The position numbers were made by a program, and so were the translations under genes. Below the pieces are notes generated by a model, which saw only the letters and a program-made list of their open reading frames with translations, was not told where the DNA came from and did not search any database. From positions 1-37,228 of the forward strand of contig JABDHA010000040.1 of NCBI GenBank assembly GCA_013285705.1: 37,228 nucleotides of DNA. The letters run 5' to 3'. Origin of the DNA: Acidobacteriota bacterium (GTDB taxonomy: Bacteria > Acidobacteriota > Terriglobia > Terriglobales > Acidobacteriaceae). This document shows, piece after piece, positions 30,869-37,228 of the stretch; the stretch's first letter is position 1; each line of letters starts with the position of its first letter.

Positions 30869-33800
30869 TTGCCCCGACTGCTGACATTCAGCTTCCTGCT
30901 CGTCGTCTCCGCAGCCTGCGTCGCGCAAACCCAGACGCAGACCCAACCGCAGACACAGACGCAGACTGCCTCGCCAACAGCGACTCCTGCACAGACCGCG
31001 CAAGCAGGCGGAACGATTCATGGCACGGTGAAATCCGGAACCACCCCGCTGCCCGGCGTCAGCATCACGGCGACCAACACTCTCACGGGTAAGAAATACA
31101 GCACCACGTCCGACGCTACCGGCGCCTACGTGCTTGCCATTCCGCAAAACGGACGCTACGTCGTGCGTACCGACTTTGCCGCCTTCGCAGCCACGACCAA
31201 AGAGGCGCTACTCAACGCGACTACGCACGATCAGCAAGCCGATTTCGTGCTCACGCTTGCCTCTCGCGCCACCGCGCAGGAAGGCTCCGATCAGACCGCA
31301 CAAATTCCGCAAAATCTGCGGCAATATGCCGGCAGCGGATCGCAGAATCTCAGCCTGCTCGGTGCTGCCGCCGGTCTGATTCAGGCTGGAGGCGGCAACG
31401 GCAGCTCCGACGCGCAACTGCCTTCGCTCGCCAATAACTCCGACTTCTCCAATGATTCGGTCGCCGTCAGCGGGCAAAGCGGCACTACCAATCCCTTCGC
31501 CGGAATCGATATGAATCAGATGCGGCAAAATATGGACGACAACCAGTTCAACCAGTCGCTCTCGCAGACGCCCGGCGGCAGCACGAATGGGCGCGGTGGA
31601 AATGGCGGGGGTGGTCCGGGAGGTTTTGGCGGTGGCCCCGGTGGTGGAGGTGGACGTGGCTTCGGCGGACGTGGTAACTTCCGCAACTTCAATCCTGCCA
31701 AGCCCCACGGAGCCTTTTTCTGGAATGGCGGCAACTCCGCCCTCAACGCCGAGCCGTTCTCCGTGCGCGGAGCACCGCTCAACCAGCCCAGCTATGACTC
31801 GAATCATTTTGGGCTCACGCTCCTAGGCGCGCCCTACATTCCAAAAATCCTCGAGCACGACACAAAAGATTTCCTCTTCTTCACGCTCGCAGGCAATCGC
31901 TCCTCATCGCCCTTCAACCAATACGGCACCGTGCCCACAGTGACAGAGCGCACCGGCGATCTCTCGGCGCTCACCAGCCAGAACGGCACTCCAATCACCA
32001 TCTACAATCCGGCCAGCGGTCCCGGTGGAGCAACCTGCACCGCCAATGGCAACGTACCGGGACAGCCCTTCGTCGGCAACCGCATCCCCGCGTCCTGCAT
32101 TTCGCCGCAGGCAACCCAACTACTTAACTACGTCCCGCAACAAAACCTGCCCGGCGCATTCCAGAACTATCAGCGCATCTCGACCAACCAGACCAACACC
32201 ACCAACGTCGGCGTACGCTACGTACGCAGCTTCGGGACAAGCTCCGCAGGCGGACCCATCGCGGGCATGGTCCGCCAATACATGGGACAGGGCGGCAACA
32301 CCTGGCGGCAGACCGTCAACGCCAACTTCAACTACAGCCACAACGCCGCTGACGAGCTGAACATCTTTCCGGACCTCGGCGGCAAACAGCAGATGCATCA
32401 ATATTCGCTCCAAGCCGGCTACTCGCTCAGCAAGGGCAAGCTCACCAACAACGTCACCGCCGGCTGGAACCTCAGTAACCTCGAGCTGCAAAACTACTTC
32501 ACCAACACGACCGACGTAGCCAGCCAGCTCGGCATCAACATCTTTGGCGGACAAACCGTCAGTCCGCTCAACTACGGTCTGCCCAGCGTCACCCTCAACC
32601 AATTCACCGGACTCAATGAGCAGCAGCCCAACTCGCAGGTCAACCAGACCATCTCTCTCTCCGAATCAAGCTCCTGGATTCACAAGAAAAACAACATCCG
32701 CTTCGGCGGCGACTTTAAGCGCGTTCATCTCGACATGATCGGCGAGGCCAACTCCACCGGCACCTTCTACTTCACCGGCCTCTACACGCAGCAGCCCGGC
32801 ACTAACGAAAACACCAGCGGAGCGCTCGCCACCACCGGGTCATCGCTCGCCGATCTGCTCCTCGGCTTCCCGCAGCAAACCGCGCTGCAGGCCCCGTATC
32901 AAAAAGCCTATCTGCGCGAAAATGTCTGGGATCTCTGGGGACAGGACAGCTGGCAAGCGCTTCCGAATCTCACCATCCTTGCCGGACTGCGTTACGAATA
33001 CTTCTCGCCCTACGCGGAGAAAGACGACCGCCTCGCCAATCTCGACGCGGGCAACAACTTCGCTACCGTCGTCTCCGTCCAGCCGAATCAGGTAGGCCCA
33101 TTCTCCGGCAAATATCCGCGCACCCTCATCGAGCCCGAGCGTAACGACTTCTCACCGCGCATCGGCATCGCATGGCGCGCCATTAAAGACACCGTCGTCC
33201 GCGCAGGCTACGGCATCAATTTCGCCAACGGCCAATATGTAAAGTTCGTGCAGGACTTCGCCTTCCAGCCGCCCTTCGCCGACGTGCAGACCAACGAAGC
33301 CACAACGGCAACAACGCCGGGAGCTGACATCACCCTCGCCAATGGCTTCCCCGCTCCGCAAGACATCGGCAACTACGCCGTGAACAAGAACTATCGTCTG
33401 CCCTATGTGCAGGTCTGGAACATCGACATCCAGCGCACGCTCCCACTTGGCATCGTCCTCAACGTCGGCTATAACGGGTCGAAAGGCACGCGCCTCGATG
33501 CCGTCAGCGCGCCCGGACGCAGCGCAACCGAATCCCTCAGCGGTGTCTTTTACGACTGGGAAGACTCCATCGCCTTCTCCAACTTCAACGCTCTCGCCGT
33601 GCGCCTGCGTAAGCGCATGCAGCACGGCGTCGCCGTCGGCGCAACGTACACGTACTCGCACTCCATCGACGACGCCAGCTCCATCGGCGGCAACGGAGGC
33701 AGCGGCCTCGTTGTCGCGCAGAACTGGCAGAACATCCGCGCCGAGGAGTCGAACTCGAGCTTCGACATCCGCCACAATCTCAAAGGCGATTTTGTCTACG

Positions 33801-34309
33801 AGCTGCCCTTCGGTCCGGACACGCACATGCTGACCAACGGCACCTGGTACTCACACACGCTCGCCAATATTTCGCTCTCCGGAACCTTCAACTTCTACAC
33901 CGGTGAACCGCTCACGCCGCACTATGAAGCCAGCGTCGAAGACGTAGCCCGTGGCAGCGCCGGCTCCCTGCGCCCCGACTACGTCCCCGGCGCATCGCTC
34001 ACCGCAGGCGGAGGCAGTATCCGCAACTGGTTTAACCAGAATGCCTTCACACAGCCCGCCGGGACCTACGGAACCGCTCCACGCTACTTCATCCCCGCCC
34101 CCGGCGTTGTGTCCTTCAATGCATCGCTTTCCAAGAGCATCCGCTTCGGCGACATGCGCAATTTTGAAATGCGCGCCACCGCCGACAACGTCTTCAATAC
34201 CGTGCAGTACGGAGGCGTGGACTCCACATTGGGTTCAGCCACCTACGGACAAGTAACCTCCGCCGCCGCCATGCGCAGCTTCACATTCCTCGCCCGCTAC
34301 CGCTTCTAA
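30869..34309 (+). CDS. Oar-like TonB-dependent receptor-type outer-membrane protein
   Basis: 1146 residues. The start is TTG 30869, giving a signal peptide (MPRLLTFSFLLVVSAACVAQ). A Thr/Gln repeat (TQTQTQPQTQTQT, about 21-33) precedes a carboxypeptidase-regulatory-like domain (about 48-130: GTIHGTVKSGTTPLPGVSIT...). Where a TonB plug would normally follow, there is an Asn/Gln/Ser region and a Gly-rich stretch (about 235-275, GGGGPGGFGGGPGGGGGRGF). A long beta barrel fills the rest, with typical acidobacterial segments (DFLFFTLAGNRSSSPFNQYG, LTILAGLRYEYFSPYAEKDD), ending FTFLARYRF with the C-terminal aromatic. It is probably an outer-membrane pore or receptor of unknown substrate. ERxxFSPRIG is also present. 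Confidence 0.88.
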   Translation: MPRLLTFSFLLVVSAACVAQTQTQTQPQTQTQTASPTATPAQTAQAGGTIHGTVKSGTTPLPGVSITATNTLTGKKYSTTSDATGAYVLAIPQNGRYVVRTDFAAFAATTKEALLNATTHDQQADFVLTLASRATAQEGSDQTAQIPQNLRQYAGSGSQNLSLLGAAAGLIQAGGGNGSSDAQLPSLANNSDFSNDSVAVSGQSGTTNPFAGIDMNQMRQNMDDNQFNQSLSQTPGGSTNGRGGNGGGGPGGFGGGPGGGGGRGFGGRGNFRNFNPAKPHGAFFWNGGNSALNAEPFSVRGAPLNQPSYDSNHFGLTLLGAPYIPKILEHDTKDFLFFTLAGNRSSSPFNQYGTVPTVTERTGDLSALTSQNGTPITIYNPASGPGGATCTANGNVPGQPFVGNRIPASCISPQATQLLNYVPQQNLPGAFQNYQRISTNQTNTTNVGVRYVRSFGTSSAGGPIAGMVRQYMGQGGNTWRQTVNANFNYSHNAADELNIFPDLGGKQQMHQYSLQAGYSLSKGKLTNNVTAGWNLSNLELQNYFTNTTDVASQLGINIFGGQTVSPLNYGLPSVTLNQFTGLNEQQPNSQVNQTISLSESSSWIHKKNNIRFGGDFKRVHLDMIGEANSTGTFYFTGLYTQQPGTNENTSGALATTGSSLADLLLGFPQQTALQAPYQKAYLRENVWDLWGQDSWQALPNLTILAGLRYEYFSPYAEKDDRLANLDAGNNFATVVSVQPNQVGPFSGKYPRTLIEPERNDFSPRIGIAWRAIKDTVVRAGYGINFANGQYVKFVQDFAFQPPFADVQTNEATTATTPGADITLANGFPAPQDIGNYAVNKNYRLPYVQVWNIDIQRTLPLGIVLNVGYNGSKGTRLDAVSAPGRSATESLSGVFYDWEDSIAFSNFNALAVRLRKRMQHGVAVGATYTYSHSIDDASSIGGNGGSGLVVAQNWQNIRAEESNSSFDIRHNLKGDFVYELPFGPDTHMLTNGTWYSHTLANISLSGTFNFYTGEPLTPHYEASVEDVARGSAGSLRPDYVPGASLTAGGGSIRNWFNQNAFTQPAGTYGTAPRYFIPAPGVVSFNASLSKSIRFGDMRNFEMRATADNVFNTVQYGGVDSTLGSATYGQVTSAAAMRSFTFLARYRF

Positions 34310-34322
34310 GGAGACAAAGAAA

Positions 34323-36620
34323 ATGAGCACAAAGAACACTCAATTCGATGTCATCCTGAGCGAAGCGCAGCGAAGTCGAAGGACCCGCGCGAACAACGTT
34401 CGTGCGAATCGTTGCAAAGCAACGACCACCCGGGTGCCCCAGGTTCGCGAAGCTAACCTGGGTCTGTTAGCGATACTCGTACTAGCACTATTTCTAGTCC
34501 CGTCCATGCACGCGCAGGATCAGCAAGACCAATCCCAGGCCTTCACCCTCAAAGTGAACAGCGATCTCGTCCTCACCAACGTCGTCGTCCGCGATAAAAA
34601 AACCGGACAGATCGTAAAAGGCCTCTCGCAAAAAGATTTCACCATCACCGAAAACGGCAAGCCGCAGCAGATCGTCAGCTTCGATTTCGAAAGCGTCGAC
34701 GAAGCTGCCGCCCTCAACGAAGCTACTATCAGCGGCAAGACCGGTAACTCCATCCTCCTCGGCAAATCGCCCGTCATGACCGGCGACGCGCTCCGCGACC
34801 ACCGCCTCGTCGTCCTCTTCTTCGATCTCACCTCCATGCAGCCTGAGGACATCGAGCGCGCACAGGACGCCGCCCGCAACTACCTCAACAAGCAGATGCA
34901 GGCCGCCGACGTCGTCGCCGTCGCTTCACTCGACACCTCGCTCTCGCTCGACCAGGACTTCACGCAGGACAAAAGCCTCCTGCTCAAAGCCGTCAACAGC
35001 TACTCCGGCGATCAGACGCAGGGCTTCGCCCCCGGCTCTACGAGCACCACCAATCAGGTAGAAGACACCACCGCCTACACCGCCGACGAGAGCGAATACA
35101 ACGACATCAATACCGACCGCGAGCTCTACGCTATCGCCGCCATCGCCAAGTCGCTCGACTACATCAACCAGAAAAAAGCGTTGCTCTACTTCTCCGGCGG
35201 CATCTCCCGCGACGGTATTGAGAACCAGGCATCTCTGCGCTCCGCCATCAATGCCGCCGTGCGTTCCAACATGTCCATCTACAGCGTCGATGCGCGCGGC
35301 CTGCAGGCCATCTCGCCCTTAGGCAATGCCTCCACCGGAAGCCTGCGCGGAACCAGCGGCTACAACGGCGCTGGGCTCCAGAACAACCTCGACGCCAACT
35401 TCAACTCGCAGGAAGTTATGGCCAACCTCTCATCGGACACCGGTGGCAAGGCCCTCTTCGACACCAACGACTTCGCCCCCGCCTTCCAGCGCATGCAGCA
35501 GGACATGTCGGCCTACTATGTCATCGGTTTCCGCACGACTGACACGCGACGCGATGGCTCTTATCGTCGTCTCTCCATCAAGATCAATCGGTCCGATGTG
35601 AAATTGGAGTACCGCCCCGGCTACTACGCGCCTGCCGATTACAAGCACTCCAATAAAGAAGACCGCGAGCGCCAGCTCGATGATCAACTCGCCAGCGATC
35701 TTCCGGCAACCGATGTGTCTGTCTACCTGCAGGCGCTTTACTTCCGTATCGACGACTTCCACTACTCAGTGCCCATCTCCATCCTGGTTCCCGGCTCACA
35801 GATTCCCTTCGTGAAAGGTGGCGACCGCGACAAGGCCACACTCGATGTCATCGGCGAAGTTAAAGACTCAGCCGGCCGCGTCATCGGCAACGCGCGCGAT
35901 ACCGTGAAGCTCGCCATCGATCAGTCACAGCAGGTGCGCCAGCGCAACATCCAATACTCGACCAGTTTCACGCTGCCTGCCGGAAAGTTCCATCTCAAGT
36001 TCGTTGTACGCGAAAACGAAACCGGACGGATGGGTTCCTTCGAGACCGACATCAACGTGCCCGACCTGCGCAAAGCGCCCGTCAAGCTCAGCTCCGTCGT
36101 CCTCGCCAGCCAGCGCGTCCCCGCAGGGAAGAAGACCGACAACCCGCTCATTCATGACGGCCAGGAAGTCGTGCCCAACCTCCCGCACGTCTTCCGTCAG
36201 AACCAGCACTTGTATTTCCTCTACGAGATCTACAATCCGGCAAAAGCAACCGCAACAGTTACAGAACAGCCAGCCGCCGACACCGGAGCCGCAAAGAAGA
36301 GTAAGAACAGCAAAGACACCGCCGCCACGCCGGTCCGGGTCTTCACCAGTATTGAATTTTTAAGCAACGGATTGAAGGTCTACGAAACGCCACTCGTCCA
36401 GGCGACGCAACTCAACGTGCCCACGCGCGACGCCATCGCCTTCCAGTTCGACGTCCCACTCACGGACATGAAGCCGGGTCTTTACACCTGCCAGGTCAAC
36501 GTCATCGACGACGCCGGAGGCAGCTTCTCGTTCCCGCGCATGGCCCTACTCATCCGCGAAGGAGCACCCGCGACACCAACACCGGCCACAACTACAGGAA
36601 CATCGCCTTCTGGCCGATAA
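34323..36620 (+). CDS. VWA-domain exported protein with repeat-derived N-terminus
   Basis: 765 residues from ATG 34323 (TAAGGAGAC just upstream). Residues 9-22 (DVILSEAQRSRRTR) and 37-48 are encoded by dispersed repeats. The hydrophobic export segment only begins at about 47 (LGLLAILVLALFLVPSMHA). A later GTG, encoding V38, would leave a normal 20-25 residue signal and is a plausible true start. After it come a beta segment with SDLVLTNVVVRDKKTGQIVKGL, a VWA-like domain (about 160-400, RLVVLFFDLTSMQPEDIERA, with the metal site DLTSM degenerate from DxSxS), and a C-terminal beta domain. It probably sits in the periplasm or at the surface and belongs with the two genes upstream. Confidence 0.86.
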   Translation: MSTKNTQFDVILSEAQRSRRTRANNVRANRCKATTTRVPQVREANLGLLAILVLALFLVPSMHAQDQQDQSQAFTLKVNSDLVLTNVVVRDKKTGQIVKGLSQKDFTITENGKPQQIVSFDFESVDEAAALNEATISGKTGNSILLGKSPVMTGDALRDHRLVVLFFDLTSMQPEDIERAQDAARNYLNKQMQAADVVAVASLDTSLSLDQDFTQDKSLLLKAVNSYSGDQTQGFAPGSTSTTNQVEDTTAYTADESEYNDINTDRELYAIAAIAKSLDYINQKKALLYFSGGISRDGIENQASLRSAINAAVRSNMSIYSVDARGLQAISPLGNASTGSLRGTSGYNGAGLQNNLDANFNSQEVMANLSSDTGGKALFDTNDFAPAFQRMQQDMSAYYVIGFRTTDTRRDGSYRRLSIKINRSDVKLEYRPGYYAPADYKHSNKEDRERQLDDQLASDLPATDVSVYLQALYFRIDDFHYSVPISILVPGSQIPFVKGGDRDKATLDVIGEVKDSAGRVIGNARDTVKLAIDQSQQVRQRNIQYSTSFTLPAGKFHLKFVVRENETGRMGSFETDINVPDLRKAPVKLSSVVLASQRVPAGKKTDNPLIHDGQEVVPNLPHVFRQNQHLYFLYEIYNPAKATATVTEQPAADTGAAKKSKNSKDTAATPVRVFTSIEFLSNGLKVYETPLVQATQLNVPTRDAIAFQFDVPLTDMKPGLYTCQVNVIDDAGGSFSFPRMALLIREGAPATPTPATTTGTSPSGR
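34349..34384. repeat. Dispersed CCTGAGCG-core repeat, copy 3 (inside coding sequence)
   Basis: TGTCATCCTGAGCGAAGC followed by GCAGCGAAGTCGAAGGAC. It is translated in frame near the start of the VWA gene. Related copies lie at 9-30 and 20216-20246. Confidence 0.65.
34432..34463. repeat. Dispersed GGGTGCCCC-type hairpin repeat, copy 2 (inside coding sequence)
   Basis: GGGTGCCCC leads into CCCAGGTT (34438-34445), which pairs with AACCTGGG (34455-34462). It resembles the element at 192-221 in layout. It is translated in frame just before the hydrophobic export segment of the VWA protein. Confidence 0.55.
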
Positions 36621-36721
36621 CCAAGGTCATCGATCCGACGTCATCATGGTCAAAGAATCATGGATCCGGCGAAAAATTTTTAACCAACGCGTCGTCTTTT
36701 TATTCGTTCAGGAGCCTGCGC

Positions 36722-37228
36722 ATGCGCAATTTTCTTCCGGTGATACTACTTCTTCCTCTGGCAGCTTTTACGCCACTGTCCCATGCTGAGAGCAAAAACC
36801 CCGCCGACTATCCCCTGCGCATCCACATCTTCCGGAGAAACGAAACCACTTTCTACCAGAACCGCATGACTGAGGAGGCGAAAGGCGAGGGCCGCGCCAA
36901 CCTCTTTGAAAATGCAGAGCCGAAGGGCGTCGACTTTCAATTCGATTGCTCAGAAAAACTACAAACATCCTCAGGCTATGAAACCTTCCCGGCAAAGTGG
37001 AAGAAGCCTAACCTGGAGTTGATCGTGCTGATGCCGGAGTTCGGCAAACAAGGAAGCTACTCCACCTGCAGGCTCAAGGTCCAGATGAAGGACTTCACTT
37101 ATTACTCACATAACGGCACACTCGGGACGGAGCCAATCGAATCCTTCAAGCAGTGGATGACAAAACACGACTACGATCCCGAACACGGCAAGGATACCCC
37201 AACACCGACAAACCAACCAGCCAAGTCC
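36722..37228 (+). CDS. Exported hypothetical protein (cut by window end)
   Basis: The frame from ATG 36722 is open to the last base, giving 169 residues with no stop, so the 3' end is missing. GGAG lies upstream. A signal peptide is clear (MRNFLPVILLLPLAAFTPLS, then HAES). The mature part has strands such as YPLRIHIFRRNETTFYQNRM, one visible pair of cysteines (FQFDCSEKL and STCRLKV), and a Pro/Thr/Asn-rich end at the window edge. No family with a known role was recognised. It follows the VWA gene by 101 bases and may belong to the same envelope cluster or be separately expressed. Confidence 0.7.
   Translation, partial: MRNFLPVILLLPLAAFTPLSHAESKNPADYPLRIHIFRRNETTFYQNRMTEEAKGEGRANLFENAEPKGVDFQFDCSEKLQTSSGYETFPAKWKKPNLELIVLMPEFGKQGSYSTCRLKVQMKDFTYYSHNGTLGTEPIESFKQWMTKHDYDPEHGKDTPTPTNQPAKS

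Noticed and set aside
30929-30967. Short CAGACGCAGAC-type repeats that recall a CRISPR or microsatellite
   Set aside because: They are in-frame Thr-Gln codon repeats in the receptor gene, with no spacers of constant size.
33152-33826. 224-codon minus-strand frame under the receptor gene
   Set aside because: Antisense shadow caused by high GC third positions of the receptor gene; no ribosome site or family signal.
1-37228. tRNA, rRNA, CRISPR arrays, insertion sequences, prophage genes
   Set aside because: Scanned by eye on both strands; no cloverleaf, conserved rRNA segment, spaced repeat array, transposase or integrase motif was recognised.

Overview
The window looks like a chromosomal segment of an acidobacterium of the Terriglobales (Acidobacteriaceae) type. 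The evidence is an Oar-like TonB-dependent receptor with a carboxypeptidase-regulatory N-terminus, a VWA protein of the style common in that group, a DUF5666 protein, a GRP-family sugar transporter, a small zinc-ribbon protein, FADH2-type TrmFO, and dispersed intergenic repeats built on a CCTGAGCG core and a GGGTGCCCC core. This assignment rests on recognised family style, not on a database search.

Layout. Positions 1-336 hold repeat debris, followed by a frameshifted VOC-family gene (337-734). Positions 1081-2969 hold a SAM-I riboswitch, a threonine-synthase-like PLP enzyme and an overlapping CysO-like sulfur-carrier gene whose product continues past the usual terminal Gly-Gly into a 29-residue tail with eight cysteines. 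This is the most interesting part of the window: the context suggests a SAM-controlled, protein-thiocarboxylate route to homocysteine. Next come a TetR regulator with overlapping palindromes, a DinB protein, an aldo/keto reductase, a two-pore-type channel protein with an altered selectivity filter, signal peptidase I, a DUF1345-like membrane protein, and several small ORFs (5590-8787).

Positions 9268-17688 carry a Tat-exported GH36-like hydrolase, an M13 metallopeptidase, a membrane diguanylate cyclase, a GRP sugar transporter translationally coupled to an unlisted 29-residue membrane peptide, a VOC protein and inositol oxygenase. Positions 17795-22632 carry a PNPOx-like flavoprotein, a GNAT enzyme overlapping trmFO, a secreted GH18 protein, a HicBA toxin-antitoxin pair whose toxin gene is frameshifted, and queC.

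Positions 22751-29969 carry a secreted TPR protein, moeA-moaC (molybdenum cofactor), an MscS channel, a convergent egtB-egtD pair (ergothioneine synthesis) and a VIT-family transporter. The right end (30156-37228) is an envelope cluster: DUF5666 protein, large TonB-dependent-receptor-like barrel and VWA protein on one strand with short gaps, then a secreted protein cut by the window edge. A composite dispersed repeat appears to have been absorbed into the N-terminal coding region of the VWA gene, ahead of its export signal.

No tRNA, rRNA, CRISPR array, transposase or phage gene was recognised.
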